From Microbacterium esteraromaticum (GTDB lineage Bacteria > Actinomycetota > Actinomycetes > Actinomycetales > Microbacteriaceae): a stretch of 64,000 nucleotides of DNA. Positions 15,830 to 24,900 of the stretch are shown one piece after another. The DNA lies in NCBI RefSeq assembly GCF_028747645.1, contig NZ_CP118100.1, positions 1,178,001 through 1,242,000 of the forward strand. The letters are read 5' to 3'. The notes under the pieces were generated by a model, which was not told the DNA's origin, made no database searches, and worked only from the letters and a program-made list of their open reading frames with translations. Position 1 is the first letter of the stretch. Each line of letters starts with the position of its first letter. A program made the position numbers and the translations under genes.

Positions 15830-16897
15830 TCAGCGCCAGCGTGCGCGTTCGTACTGCGGGGCCCACTCCACTGCTGCGCCGAGCTCGTGTGCTGCGCGCA
15901 GACCGAAGTGCGGATCGCGCAGCCATTCGCGTCCCGCGAAGACGGCATCCGCAGCTCCCGAGGCGAGTACCTCCTCGGCCTGTGCGCCCGACGTGATCAG
16001 GCCGACGGCGCCAGTGCGCACGCGGCCTCCGGCGCGCACGGCGGCGGCGAGGGGCACCTGGTAGCCGGGGTGTACGTCGATGTGCTGGTGCGCGACGAGG
16101 CCGCCGCTGGAGACATCGACGAGGTCGGCTCCGGCCTCGATCGCCCACAGGCCGACCTGCGCGGCCTCATCGGGAGTGAACCCGCCCTCGGCGTGGTCGG
16201 TGGCCGAGATGCGCAGGAACACCGGAATGTCGTCTCCGGCCGCTTCGCGGACGGACCTGAGCACACGGAGCAGCAGTCGCGCGCGGTCCGCCAGCGCGCC
16301 GCCGTACTCGTCGGTGCGCAGGTTCGACAGCGGCGAGAGGAACTCGTGCAGCAGATATCCGTGCGCACCATGCACCTCGAGTACATCGAACCCGGCGTCG
16401 AGAGCGCGCTGCGCCGCTGCGGCGAACGCTGCGACGATCCGATCGATGTCGTCCGCATCAAGGGCCGTTGGTGTTGCGAGGCCCTCGAAGGCGACGGCGG
16501 AGGGCGCCTCCGTGGTCCAGCCGCCGTGCTCGTGCGGTACAGATCCACGCTGTGGCGCCCATGGCCACCAGGTGGAAGCCTTGCGTCCGGCGTGCGCGAG
16601 CTGCACGCCGATCAGGGCACCGCGCTGGTGCACATCATCGACGATCGGCGCCCATGCGTCGCGCTGCGCGTCGTTCCACAACCCCACATCACGCGGCGAG
16701 ATGCGTCCTTCAGGGGTGACGGAGGTCGCCTCGGCGAGGATGAGCCCCGCACCGCCGGAGGCGAACTGCGGCAGGTGCACGCGGTGCCAGGGTTGCGGGA
16801 TGCCATCGATAGCGCTGTACATGCACATCGGCGAGACCCACAGCCGGTTGCGGAAGGTGCGGGCGCGGATGGTCAACGGGGAGAAGAGCAGACTCAC
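15830..16897 (-). CDS. NADH:flavin oxidoreductase, YqjM-type old yellow enzyme
   Basis: A 355-residue FMN enzyme that reduces activated C=C bonds with NAD(P)H. SPMCMYSA carries Cys25, the redox-modulating cysteine that marks the YqjM (thermophilic-like) class. EVHGAHGYLLHEFLSP and LRISATDHAEGGFT are FMN and substrate-binding segments, and GLITSGAQAEEVLASG near the end binds phosphate. I chose GTG 16897 because TACGGT lies exactly 6 nt before it; a longer frame to 16918 has no such support. The natural substrate is unknown. It is divergent from nnrD across a 49-bp double promoter. Confidence 0.9.
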   Translation of the reverse strand: MSLLFSPLTIRARTFRNRLWVSPMCMYSAIDGIPQPWHRVHLPQFASGGAGLILAEATSVTPEGRISPRDVGLWNDAQRDAWAPIVDDVHQRGALIGVQLAHAGRKASTWWPWAPQRGSVPHEHGGWTTEAPSAVAFEGLATPTALDADDIDRIVAAFAAAAQRALDAGFDVLEVHGAHGYLLHEFLSPLSNLRTDEYGGALADRARLLLRVLRSVREAAGDDIPVFLRISATDHAEGGFTPDEAAQVGLWAIEAGADLVDVSSGGLVAHQHIDVHPGYQVPLAAAVRAGGRVRTGAVGLITSGAQAEEVLASGAADAVFAGREWLRDPHFGLRAAHELGAAVEWAPQYERARWR

Positions 16898-16903
16898 GGT
16901 ACG

Positions 16904-16909
16904 ACCGTA
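16904..16909 (-). promoter_or_regulatory. -10 hexamer TACGGT, leaderless OYE gene
   Basis: Complementary-strand TACGGT ends 6 nt before GTG 16897. Confidence 0.45.
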
Positions 16910-16934
16910 TCGCCGCACGGACGGCTGTGGGCGC

Positions 16935-16940
16935 TAGCTT
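16935..16940 (+). promoter_or_regulatory. -10 hexamer TAGCTT, leaderless nnrD
   Basis: TAGCTT ends 6 nt before ATG 16947. It is back to back with the -10 of the divergent gene, 25 bp away. Confidence 0.45.
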
Positions 16941-16946
16941 GGAAAC

Positions 16947-17780
16947 ATGTTGCGGGAGTGGACGCGGGCCGACACCATCGCCGTGCTGCCGGTACCCACC
17001 GCGCACGACGATAAGTACTCGCGGGGTGTCGTCGCGCTGCGCACAGGATCGGCGACGTACCCGGGCGCGGCCGTACTCGGGGTCGAGGCGGCCTGGCGTA
17101 CCGGAGCCGGCTACGTGCGCTACGTCGGCGACGCCGCTCAGGCGGTACTTGCACGGCGGCCCGAGACCGTCGCCGGTGACGATCTCGGCAGCACCCGGGT
17201 GGGTGCCTGGGTGATCGGTTCGGGAACGGATGCTGCGCATCGCAGCGAGCACGAGCAGCGAGCTCTGCAGCGGATCCTCGACGGTGCCTCACCGGTCGTG
17301 GTCGATGCGGGCGCTCTCGATCTCGCGGACGGTGCAGCGGCACCGCTGGTGCTGACGCCACACGCCGGTGAGCTGAGGCGACTGCGCGACCAGTTGGGCT
17401 TGCCCGCGACCGACCTGACGACCGAGCACGATCGTGTGGCGGCCGTGACCGAGACTGCTGACCGGGTCGGTGCGACGGTGCTGTTGAAGGGCGCTCGAAC
17501 CCTGATCGCCACCCCGGGGCAGATACCGATCGTCGTAGACAATGCGCCGCACTGGCTGGCGACGGCGGGTACCGGAGATGTGCTCGCCGGCATCCTGGCC
17601 GCGCTCCTCGCTGCGTGCGGCACCGCGCCGCCGCACGAGACTGCCGCGGCCGGGGTCTGGCTGCACGGGCACGCGGCCGCTCTGGCGTCGGGCAGCGTCG
17701 GGGGAGCCGCCGGGCATCCGATCGTCGCGCTCGACGTCGCCGAGGCGCTGCCGCGCGCGGTCGGGGAGCTGCTGTCGTGA
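16947..17780 (+). CDS. nnrD: ADP-dependent NAD(P)H-hydrate dehydratase
   Basis: A 277-residue metabolite-repair enzyme that dehydrates the damaged S-form of NAD(P)HX using ADP. The ribokinase-like fold is seen in KYSRGVVALRTGSATYPGAAVLG near residue 27, LTPHAGE near 137 and the diagnostic LATAGTGDVLAGILAALLA near 198 (GTGDVL nucleotide and catalytic Asp). It lacks the NnrE epimerase domain that many bacterial Nnr proteins carry, so the epimerase would be encoded elsewhere. It is followed after 16 bp by a GT87-type membrane glycosyltransferase, perhaps read through. Confidence 0.92.
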   Translation: MLREWTRADTIAVLPVPTAHDDKYSRGVVALRTGSATYPGAAVLGVEAAWRTGAGYVRYVGDAAQAVLARRPETVAGDDLGSTRVGAWVIGSGTDAAHRSEHEQRALQRILDGASPVVVDAGALDLADGAAAPLVLTPHAGELRRLRDQLGLPATDLTTEHDRVAAVTETADRVGATVLLKGARTLIATPGQIPIVVDNAPHWLATAGTGDVLAGILAALLAACGTAPPHETAAAGVWLHGHAAALASGSVGGAAGHPIVALDVAEALPRAVGELLS

Positions 17781-17796
17781 CCACCCGGCACCGCGC

Positions 17797-19014
17797 ATGA
17801 GGTGGCCGGCCTTGGCGCTGTGGAGCGTCTTCGTGGCTACGCACGCCGTGGTGGCTTGGTTGGGGTGGATGCTGCCGAATCAGCCCATGGGTGACGTGGT
17901 GCTGGTGTACGAGCCCTGGGCTCGTGCGGCGCTCTCGGGCGGGGACGTGATGGGCATCACCGAGCCGTGGGTGTATCCGCAGCTCGCTCTCGTGCCCCTG
18001 CTGTTCACCCAGCTGCTTGCCGTGCCGCTGCTGCCGTCGCTCGGTGTCACAGCGGCGTATCTGATCGCGTGGGCGGTGCTGGTGACCGTCTGCGATCTGC
18101 TCGCCTTCGCCGTCCTCGTCGGCCGGGGCCGGCAGCGCGGCCGCCGTGCCGCGGGGTGGTTCTGGACTGGAGCGCTTCTGATGCTCGGACCGATCGCACT
18201 CTACCGACTGGACGCCATCACCGTTCCGCTGGCGGTGGTCGGCGGGCTGTGGCTCGCACGGCGGCCGGTCGTCGGGACCGTGCTGCTCACGCTCGGCGCG
18301 TGGATCAAGATCTGGCCCGGCGCCGTGGTGCTCGCCGCGATCGCCGCGGGTCGGCGCAGCCTGCGTGTGGCGGTGACGGCTGCGACCGTGTGCGCGGTAC
18401 TGGTCGCGGGTCTACTGCTCATCGGCGCCGACGCGTTCGGGTTCCTGACGACGCAGAACGGGCGCGGACTGCAGATCGAGGCGGTCGCCGCGACACCGTT
18501 CCTGTGGCTGGCCCTGTTCGGTGAGGCCTCTATCGACTACAGTATCGAGATCCTGACGTTCCAGATCGGGGCTCCGGGAGCGGATGCCATCGCCGCACTG
18601 CTCACCCCGGTGATGATCGTCGTGGTAGCAGCCATCGTCGTGCTCGGCGCATGGCGAGCACAGCGCGGGGCTGACTGGCGGCGTCTGCTGCCGCCGCTGT
18701 CGCTGGCTCTCGTTGCCGCGCTGATCGTGACGAACAAGGTCGGGTCGCCGCAGTTCCAGACCTGGTTGCTCGTGCCGGTGATTCTGTGGATCGTGTTCGA
18801 CCGATCCCGCTCCCAGACGCCGGCGGCCATCGTGCTCATGCTGTGCGCACTGACCTTCGCCGTGTACCCGCTCACCTACGACGGACTGCTGCGCGCCCAT
18901 CTGCTGTCGATCGTGCTGATCACGGTGCGCAACGCGGCCCTGATCGTGCTGCTCGTGTTCGCCGTACGATCGATCATGCGTGTGCCAGCGCGCCGACCGC
19001 ACCGTCCTGTCTGA
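17797..19014 (+). CDS. GT87-type polyprenol-phosphate mannosyltransferase-like membrane protein
   Basis: A 405-residue protein with about ten hydrophobic helices. Conserved features of the GT87/DUF2029 family are visible: an early acidic residue in the first periplasmic loop (VVLVYEPWARAAL), YRLDAITVPLAVVGGLWLA in the middle, GAWIKIWPGAVVLAA, and the late NKVGSPQFQTWLL motif. Family members such as mycobacterial PimE use polyprenyl-phosphate-mannose to build cell-envelope glycans. The acceptor here is unknown. ATG 17797 is chosen, as the longer frame overlaps nnrD widely. Confidence 0.82.
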   Translation: MRWPALALWSVFVATHAVVAWLGWMLPNQPMGDVVLVYEPWARAALSGGDVMGITEPWVYPQLALVPLLFTQLLAVPLLPSLGVTAAYLIAWAVLVTVCDLLAFAVLVGRGRQRGRRAAGWFWTGALLMLGPIALYRLDAITVPLAVVGGLWLARRPVVGTVLLTLGAWIKIWPGAVVLAAIAAGRRSLRVAVTAATVCAVLVAGLLLIGADAFGFLTTQNGRGLQIEAVAATPFLWLALFGEASIDYSIEILTFQIGAPGADAIAALLTPVMIVVVAAIVVLGAWRAQRGADWRRLLPPLSLALVAALIVTNKVGSPQFQTWLLVPVILWIVFDRSRSQTPAAIVLMLCALTFAVYPLTYDGLLRAHLLSIVLITVRNAALIVLLVFAVRSIMRVPARRPHRPV

Positions 19015-19044
19015 CGGGCGATCAACTCGACTGAAAGAGGAACC

Positions 19045-19362
19045 ATGCTCGTCGCATTCTCCGTCGCCCCCTCCGGTACCGGACGAGAGGACGCCTCGGT
19101 GCACGATGCCGTCGCCGCCGCGGTCCGGGTCGTGCGCGACTCGGGCCTGCCGCACCGCACCACCAGCATGTTCACCGAGATCGAGGGGCCGGACTGGGAC
19201 ACGGTGATGGATGTCGTCAAGCGCGCCACCGAGGCGGTCGCGCCGTTCGGCTCACGCGTCTCGCTCGTGCTCAAGGCCGACATCCGGCCGGGGTACTCGG
19301 GTGAGCTCGATGCCAAGGTCGAGCGGCTCGAGGCGGCGATCGACTCCTCGGAAGATCGCTAG
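19045..19362 (+). CDS. Thiamine-binding MTH1187/YkoF-family protein
   Basis: A 105-residue protein with the ferredoxin-like MTH1187 fold (AFSVAPSGTG at the start, DSGLPHRTTSMFTEIEG in the centre, SLVLKADIRPG near the end). Family members bind thiamine or hydroxymethylpyrimidine and are thought to sense or buffer it. The start has GAAAGAGGA upstream. No thiamine gene is adjacent, and no TPP riboswitch was seen before it. It is closely followed by the MFS gene, which has its own -10. Confidence 0.82.
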   Translation: MLVAFSVAPSGTGREDASVHDAVAAAVRVVRDSGLPHRTTSMFTEIEGPDWDTVMDVVKRATEAVAPFGSRVSLVLKADIRPGYSGELDAKVERLEAAIDSSEDR

Positions 19363-19365
19363 CAT
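19360..19365 (+). promoter_or_regulatory. -10 hexamer TAGCAT, leaderless MFS gene
   Basis: TAGCAT overlaps the stop codon of the thiamine-binding gene and ends 6 nt before GTG 19372. Confidence 0.45.
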
Positions 19366-19371
19366 GGACGA

Positions 19372-20601
19372 GTGAATCCCTCGAAGACTTCGAGGGGTGC
19401 GGCGAAGATGGCGCTCCTCTCTCTCGCCATCGGCAGCTTTGGCATCGGCATGACCGAGTTCGTCGTCATGGGGCTGCTACCCGATATCGCCGCCGACTTG
19501 TTGCCCGCGCTGTGGGTGCAGAGTCCCGAAGAGGCACTCGGGCGCGCCGGCTGGCTGATCTCGCTGTACGCGCTGGGTGTCGTCATCGGCGCCCCGACCA
19601 TCGCCGGCTTCGCCGCGCGCTTCCCGCGCCACCGGGTCATGATCGTGCTCGCGATCGCACTGACCGTGTTCAACGCCCTGACCGTGGTGCTGCCCACCTT
19701 CGAACTGGTCGCGCTCTCGCGTCTGCTGGCCGGCCTGCCGCACGGCGCGTACTTCGGCATCGGCGCGCTCGTCGCGGCCGATGTGATGGGCCCGGGCAAC
19801 CGCGCCAAGGGGGTGGCGTTCATCCTCACCGGGCTCACGCTCGCCAATGTGATCGGCGTGCCGCTGGGAACCTTCCTCGGCCAGCAGTGGGGCTGGCGCA
19901 CCGCTTTCGCCGTGGTGACGCTGGTCTTCGCCGTCGGAGCCCTGTGCATTGCTCGATTCGTCCCCGCGCACCCCGGCTCACCGGGGCGCACGATGCGAGA
20001 GGAACTCGGCGTGTTCCGCAGTACGCAGGTGTGGTTCGCGCTCGCGGTCGGCGCCATCGGCTTCGGCGGGTTCTTCGCCGTGTACAGCTACATCGCACCC
20101 GTCGTCACCGAGGTCGCGGGCGCTGCCGAGTGGACCGTGCCGATCGTGCTCGTGCTGATGGGTGTGGGAATGACCGTCGGCAACCTCATCGGCGGGCACC
20201 TGGCCGACATCGATCTGCGCCGCACTCTGCTGTGGGGACTCGCCGCGATGACGGTCGTCTTCGTCGTGCTCGCGCTGGTCTCGGCTTGGATCGTCACTCT
20301 GAGCGCGCTCGTGCTGGTGGTCGGCGTCGTCTCTTCGGTGCTCAGTCCGACCATCCAGACCCGCCTGATGGATGTCGCCGGTGACAACCAGTCCATCGCC
20401 GCCGCTCTGAACCACTCGGCGCTGAACGTGGGCAACAGCCTCGGCGCTTTCCTCGGCGGGGCGGTCATCGCCGCCGGCTGGGGGTTCACCGCGCCATCCT
20501 GGGTCGGCGCAGCGCTCGCTGCCGGAGGCCTGCTGATCGCGTTGCTGTCATACCGCGTCGAGCGCACCCGCGCCGAGGCCGTGCTCGCCGTCGCGTCGTA
20601 G
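19372..20601 (+). CDS. MFS transporter, DHA1 family (AraJ-like exporter)
   Basis: A 409-residue protein with 12 predicted membrane helices. The first helix has IGSFGIGMTEFVVMGLLPDIA, a signature of the DHA1/AraJ group of sugar and drug exporters, and the loop 2-3 region carries GAPTIAGFAARFPRHRVM. The GTG start fits the leaderless -10; an ATG at 19408 is a weaker alternative. The substrate cannot be told from sequence. The Nudix gene follows after 9 bp. Confidence 0.88.
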   Translation: MNPSKTSRGAAKMALLSLAIGSFGIGMTEFVVMGLLPDIAADLLPALWVQSPEEALGRAGWLISLYALGVVIGAPTIAGFAARFPRHRVMIVLAIALTVFNALTVVLPTFELVALSRLLAGLPHGAYFGIGALVAADVMGPGNRAKGVAFILTGLTLANVIGVPLGTFLGQQWGWRTAFAVVTLVFAVGALCIARFVPAHPGSPGRTMREELGVFRSTQVWFALAVGAIGFGGFFAVYSYIAPVVTEVAGAAEWTVPIVLVLMGVGMTVGNLIGGHLADIDLRRTLLWGLAAMTVVFVVLALVSAWIVTLSALVLVVGVVSSVLSPTIQTRLMDVAGDNQSIAAALNHSALNVGNSLGAFLGGAVIAAGWGFTAPSWVGAALAAGGLLIALLSYRVERTRAEAVLAVAS

Positions 20602-20604
20602 AGT
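20599..20604 (+). promoter_or_regulatory. -10 hexamer TAGAGT, leaderless Nudix gene
   Basis: TAGAGT includes the MFS stop codon and ends 6 nt before GTG 20611. Confidence 0.45.
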
Positions 20605-20610
20605 GACGGG

Positions 20611-21294
20611 GTGAGTACCCCCGAGAAGCCCGCTCCGCACGCGTCAGTCCCGGAGTCCAGCATCCGCATCGCCGGCACCGCTGTCGTGCTGCGCGACGGT
20701 GCCGACGGACTGGAGACGCTGCTGCTGCGGCGTCCGTCTTCGGGGTCGTTCGCCGACGCCTGGGTGTTCCCCGGAGGGCGCGTCGACTCCGCCGACCGCG
20801 CTCGCGCACATGATGAGGCGGATGCCGCCCGTCATGCAGCCACGCGCGAGACGCAGGAGGAAGCGGCGATCCGGGTGCACTCGCTGCGGCCGCTCTCGCG
20901 GTGGGTGCCGCCGGCCGAGACGCCGGTGCGCTATCGCACCTGGTTCTTCCTGGCGCGCGAACACGGGGACGAGGTGCGCGTCAACCCCGGCGAGATCGTC
21001 GATGCGGCCTGGATGACCCCGCAACGTGCCTTTGACGCCCACGCCGCGGGCAGCCTCGCCCTGTTCCCACCGACCTGGGTGACGCTGCGCGGGCTGCTTG
21101 CGCACGCCAGCGTCGATGCGGCCTTCGCCGCGGCCGGTGAGCTCGCCCGGTACGAGACACGCATGCTCAGCACCGCCACCGGACGACGCGCGATGTGGGC
21201 GGGCGACGAGGACTATCCGGATGCCCCGGGCGCAGTCGGAGCGCGGCACCGGCTCACGATGGACGCGCTGCCCTGGGTGTACGAGCGCAGCTGA
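20611..21294 (+). CDS. Nudix hydrolase, NUDT19-like
   Basis: A 227-residue hydrolase. The Nudix box is recognisable as FPGGRVD followed by an inserted charged stretch and then TRETQEEAAI, with RExxEE for metal binding. The insertion between the Gly-Gly and the RExxEE part is a feature of the NUDT19/RP2 group, some of which cleave CoA. WVPPAETPVRYRTWFFLA, after the box, is also found in that group. Substrate not determined. The gene ends 23 bp from the convergent metX. Confidence 0.85.
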   Translation: MSTPEKPAPHASVPESSIRIAGTAVVLRDGADGLETLLLRRPSSGSFADAWVFPGGRVDSADRARAHDEADAARHAATRETQEEAAIRVHSLRPLSRWVPPAETPVRYRTWFFLAREHGDEVRVNPGEIVDAAWMTPQRAFDAHAAGSLALFPPTWVTLRGLLAHASVDAAFAAAGELARYETRMLSTATGRRAMWAGDEDYPDAPGAVGARHRLTMDALPWVYERS

Positions 21295-21317
21295 CGGCAT
21301 CCGTGCCGCGCACACCG

Positions 21318-22523
21318 CTATGACGCGAGCAGCCGCTCGAGGTGCGCACCGACGGGGTCGGTCTCGATCAGGAAGCCGTCGTGCCCGAAGTCGCTGGTCA
21401 GCACGACCGCCTCGTCGTCGATCAGGTTCGGGATGCTTCGCGCGATGCGCTGTTGCCCGTCCACGGGGAACAACCGGTCGGTATCGACACCGAGCACCAG
21501 GGAACGGGCGGTGATGGTGTGCAACGCCTGCTCGACGCCGCCCCGGTCGCGTCCGATGTCGTGCGAGTTCATCGCCTCGACGACTGTGATGTAGCTGTTC
21601 GCGTCGAAGCGCCGTGTGAACTTGTTGCCGTGGAAATCGAGGTACGACTCGACCGCAAACCGGCCGCCGCGACCCAACGGCGACACCCCCGATTGCCATG
21701 AGCGCTGGAAGCGCTGGTTCAGCTCGATCGGGCTGCGGTAGTTCAGCAGCGCCATGCGGCGGGCAAGTGCGAGCCCGCGGTGCGGGCCGTCACCGAGACC
21801 GGCGTCGTAGTACTCGCCGCCGGCGAAACGCGGGTCCATCCGCACGGTCTCCAGCTGCACGAAGTTCAGCGCCAACTGATCGGCCGTCGTCACCGGGGGA
21901 GAGGACAGCACGGCGAGGCGTTCGACGCGCTTGGGCTGCATGACCGCCCACTCCAGGGCGTGCATGCCGCCCATCGAGCCACCGATCACGGCGGCCCAGC
22001 GGTCGATGCCCAGTTCGTCCGCGAGGCGGATCTGCGCGCTGACCTGATCGCGGATGGTCAGGTACGGAAAGCGGGACGCCCACTCGCGTCCGTCGGGGGC
22101 GATGCTCGCCGGGCCCGTCGAACCCTGGCATCCGCCCAGCATGTTCGGAGCGATCACGAACCACCGGTCGGTGTCGATCGCCGCTCCTGGGCCGACGATG
22201 TCCTGCCACCAACCCGCGGTCGGATGCCCGGGACCGGCGTTGCCGCGCACGTGGCTGTCACCGGTGAGGGCGTGCAGGATCAGGACCGCGTTGTCGCGGG
22301 CCGCGTTCAGCTGCCCCCAGGACTCCCAGGCGATGCGTGCGACCGGCAGATGGTCGCCGTTCTCGGTGCGCAGGTCGCTCAGCACGGTGAACCGGCGGTC
22401 GCCCGTCGGATCGCCGTCGCGCCAGGCGCCGGTGGCGGGCGGGCGCGCGCGCAGCAGACGCACGTCGGCTTCGGTCACGGGAGCCGACGGCACCGTGTCC
22501 TCGGAGGTCGTCTGCCAGTCCAT
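21318..22523 (-). CDS. metX: Homoserine O-acetyltransferase
   Basis: A 401-residue alpha/beta-hydrolase-fold enzyme that acetylates homoserine for methionine synthesis. The nucleophile sits in GGSMGGMHALEWA, the catalytic Asp in LVLGVDTDRLFPV and the His in FGHDGFLIE. DSHVRGN and NMLGGCQGSTGP are family segments. ATG 22523 is chosen; a GTG at 22562 would add 13 residues without a better ribosome-binding site. It lies downstream of metY in the same orientation, but a strong terminator separates them, so it has its own promoter in the 115-bp gap. Confidence 0.94.
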   Translation of the reverse strand: MDWQTTSEDTVPSAPVTEADVRLLRARPPATGAWRDGDPTGDRRFTVLSDLRTENGDHLPVARIAWESWGQLNAARDNAVLILHALTGDSHVRGNAGPGHPTAGWWQDIVGPGAAIDTDRWFVIAPNMLGGCQGSTGPASIAPDGREWASRFPYLTIRDQVSAQIRLADELGIDRWAAVIGGSMGGMHALEWAVMQPKRVERLAVLSSPPVTTADQLALNFVQLETVRMDPRFAGGEYYDAGLGDGPHRGLALARRMALLNYRSPIELNQRFQRSWQSGVSPLGRGGRFAVESYLDFHGNKFTRRFDANSYITVVEAMNSHDIGRDRGGVEQALHTITARSLVLGVDTDRLFPVDGQQRIARSIPNLIDDEAVVLTSDFGHDGFLIETDPVGAHLERLLAS

Positions 22524-22590
22524 GCTTCCATTCTCGCCTGCGCGTGCGGGTGGTGCCTGCACGTTACACAGCGCCGCCGTAAAAGACGAC

Positions 22591-22622
22591 GGCGGGCCCC
22601 ACCAGGAGAGGTGGGGCCCGCC
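22591..22622 (-). terminator. Rho-independent terminator of metY
   Basis: GGCGGGCCCCACC pairs perfectly with GGTGGGGCCCGCC (13 bp, 6-nt loop). On the complementary strand it is followed by GTCGTCTTTTA, a T-rich tail. Confidence 0.9.
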
Positions 22623-22638
22623 GGAGGAGGTGCCGATG

Positions 22639-23961
22639 TCAGGCGCGAGCAGCCTCGGTTACGCGACGCGCAGCGGCGAGCGCGTGGTCCAGGTCGGCCT
22701 TGAGGTCGTCGATGTTCTCCAGACCCACCGACAGACGCACCAGGCCCGGCGTGACGCCGCTGGCGAGCTGCGCCTCGGGCGACAGCTGCGAGTGGGTGGT
22801 GGACGCCGGGTGGATGACCAGCGAACGCACGTCGCCGATGTTGGCGAGGTGGCTGAACAGCGACAGGCTGTTGACGAACTCGCGTCCGGCCTCGACGCCG
22901 CCCTTGAGCTCGAACGACAGCACTGCGCCGACACCCTTCGGAGCGTACTGGTTGGCCTTCGCGTACCAGGGCGACGAGGGCAGCCCCGAGTAGTTCACCG
23001 AGGCGACGTCGTCGTGGTCGTCGAGCCACTCGGCGATCAGCTGGGCGTTCTGCACGTGCCGCTCGATGCGCAGCGACAGCGTCTCGACGCCCTGCAGCAG
23101 GTTCCAAGCGCTCTGCGGTGCGATCGCCGAGCCGAGGTCGCGCAGCAGCTGCACGCGTGCCTTGATGATGTACGCCAGGCCGTCACCGACCGCGGTCGTG
23201 TAGCTGGCGCCGTGGTACGAGGGGTCGGGCTCGGTCAGGCCCGGGAACTTCTCGACGTTCTTCGACCACTCGAAGCTGCCGCCGTCGATGATCGCGCCGC
23301 CGATGGTGGTGCCGTGTCCGCCGAGGAACTTCGTGACGGAGTGGATGACGATGTCGGCACCGTGCTCGAACGGACGGATCAGGTAGGGTGTGGCGATCGT
23401 GTTGTCGACGATCAGCGGAACACCGTTGTCGTGGGCGACGTCGGCGACGGTACGGATGTCGAGCACGTTGATCTGCGGGTTGCCGATCGTCTCGGCGAAG
23501 AACAGCTTGGTGTTCGGGCGCACCGCCGCGCGCCACTCTTCCGCGTCGTCCTGGTTCTCGACGAACGTGACCTCGACGCCCAGCTTGGCGAGCGTGTACT
23601 TGAACAGGTTGTAGGTTCCGCCGTAGATCGACGACGACGAGACGATGTGGTCGCCGGCCTGAGCGATGTTGAGCACGGCGAAGGTCGCCGCAGCCTGGCC
23701 GCTCGCGAGGACGAGGGCGCCGGTGCCCCCCTCGAGTGCGGCGAGGCGCTGCTCGAGCACGTCCTGGGTCGGGTTCTGGATGCGGGTGTAGATGTTGCCG
23801 AACTCTGCCAGGGCGAACAGGTTCGCTGCGTGGTCGGCGGTGTCGAACACGTAGGAGGTGGTCTGGTAGATCGGCGTGGCGCGCGCCTTGGTGACCGGGT
23901 CGGGTGCGGCGCCGGCGTGGATCTGCTTGGTCTCGAAGCGCCAGTTCTCAGTTGCGGACAT
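22639..23961 (-). CDS. metY: O-acetylhomoserine sulfhydrylase
   Basis: A 440-residue PLP enzyme that makes homocysteine from O-acetylhomoserine and sulfide. Cys/Met-metabolism fold signatures include QTTSYVF near residue 32, ALASGQAA, and the PLP lysine in VIHSVTKFLGGHGTTIGG. GLPSSPWY and the ending LVRLSVGLENIDDL are typical of MetY. Together with metX and the distant cysE-cysK it supports direct sulfhydrylation. The region upstream carries a 12-bp palindrome (24060-24071) that may be an operator. Confidence 0.94.
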   Translation of the reverse strand: MSATENWRFETKQIHAGAAPDPVTKARATPIYQTTSYVFDTADHAANLFALAEFGNIYTRIQNPTQDVLEQRLAALEGGTGALVLASGQAAATFAVLNIAQAGDHIVSSSSIYGGTYNLFKYTLAKLGVEVTFVENQDDAEEWRAAVRPNTKLFFAETIGNPQINVLDIRTVADVAHDNGVPLIVDNTIATPYLIRPFEHGADIVIHSVTKFLGGHGTTIGGAIIDGGSFEWSKNVEKFPGLTEPDPSYHGASYTTAVGDGLAYIIKARVQLLRDLGSAIAPQSAWNLLQGVETLSLRIERHVQNAQLIAEWLDDHDDVASVNYSGLPSSPWYAKANQYAPKGVGAVLSFELKGGVEAGREFVNSLSLFSHLANIGDVRSLVIHPASTTHSQLSPEAQLASGVTPGLVRLSVGLENIDDLKADLDHALAAARRVTEAARA

Positions 23962-24059
23962 GAGGTTCTCCCGAGGTCAGGGTGCGGGTAGGGGTCGAGC
24001 GGCGGATGCCTTGTAGTGAGAGTACGGATGCGGCGCACGCGTCAACAAGCGCCCAGAAA

Positions 24060-24071
24060 TGTTACGTAACA
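24060..24071. promoter_or_regulatory. 12-bp palindrome TGTTACGTAACA
   Basis: A perfect inverted repeat in the 153-bp divergent region between metY and the SDR gene. It has the form of an operator for a TetR- or GntR-type dimer. The binding protein is unknown. Confidence 0.45.
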
Positions 24072-24102
24072 CGCCGGAGTCGGATGCCCGCTGCAAAGGA
24101 CG

Positions 24103-24108
24103 TACGGT
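24103..24108 (+). promoter_or_regulatory. -10 hexamer TACGGT before the SDR gene
   Basis: TACGGT ends 6 nt before ATG 24115. The 6-nt spacer reads GGAGGC, so a conventional ribosome-binding site is equally possible. Confidence 0.35.
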
Positions 24109-24114
24109 GGAGGC

Positions 24115-24900
24115 ATGGTGAACAGACGAGCCGTGGTGACCGGAGCGAGCACGGGTATCGGAGAGGCGACGGTGCGTGCGTTGCGCGCCCGCGGTTGGGA
24201 CGTTGTCGGGGTAGCCCGGCGAGAGGAGCGGCTCGCGGTGCTCGCCGCCGAGACCGGTGCGACTGGAATCGCCTGCGATCTCACCGATCAGCGCGCGGTG
24301 GATGCCCTGATCGACGAGCTGGCGAAGACCGGTCCCGTGCACGCACTGGTGCAGGTGGCCGGTGGCGCCCGTGGCACCGACAGCGTTGAGGCGGGCTCCG
24401 TCGCCGACTGGCAGTGGATGTATGACGCCAACGTGCTTGCGACGCAGCGGCTGGTTTCGGGCATCCTGCCCCTGCTGCGACGCGCGGCGGCCGACGACGG
24501 CCACGCCGACACGGTCTTCGTGACATCGACGGCCGCTCAGACGGCGTACCCCGGTGGTGCGGGCTACAACGCGGCGAAGGCCGCGGAGGCGATGCTTGTG
24601 AAGGTGCTGCGCCAGGAGCTCAACGGTGAGCCGATCCGGGTCGTCGAGGTGGCACCCGGCATGGTGCACACCGAGGAATTCACGCTCAACAGGCTCGGCG
24701 GCGACAGCGTCGCGGCCGAGGCCGTCTACGCGGGCGTGGAGGAGCCGCTGCTGGCCGAGGACGTCGCCGACGTGATCGCGTACGCACTCAGCGCACCGCG
24801 CCGGGTCAATCTCGACCTGGTCACGATGCGTCCGGTGGCGCAGTCCGCGCAGCACCTGCTCGCCCGCGGCCCGCTGCACGTGCGCACCGACGTCGACTGA
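24115..24900 (+). CDS. Short-chain dehydrogenase/reductase
   Basis: A 261-residue classical [18 protein letters not shown] binds the dinucleotide, DLTD follows strand 4, the active site has [21 protein letters not shown] (Ser-Tyr-Lys), and [11 protein letters not shown] closes the substrate pocket. It resembles the YdfG-type NADP-dependent 3-hydroxy acid or serine dehydrogenases, but the substrate is not fixed by sequence. The stop overlaps the ung start by 1 bp, so the two are translationally linked. Confidence 0.88.
   Translation: MVNRRAVVTGASTGIGEATVRALRARGWDVVGVARREERLAVLAAETGATGIACDLTDQRAVDALIDELAKTGPVHALVQVAGGARGTDSVEAGSVADWQWMYDANVLATQRLVSGILPLLRRAAADDGHADTVFVTSTAAQTAYPGGAGYNAAKAAEAMLVKVLRQELNGEPIRVVEVAPGMVHTEEFTLNRLGGDSVAAEAVYAGVEEPLLAEDVADVIAYALSAPRRVNLDLVTMRPVAQSAQHLLARGPLHVRTDVD

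Noticed and set aside
23962..24114. SAM-type riboswitch upstream of metY
   Set aside because: No conserved riboswitch core could be recognised; only a palindrome suggests protein-based control.
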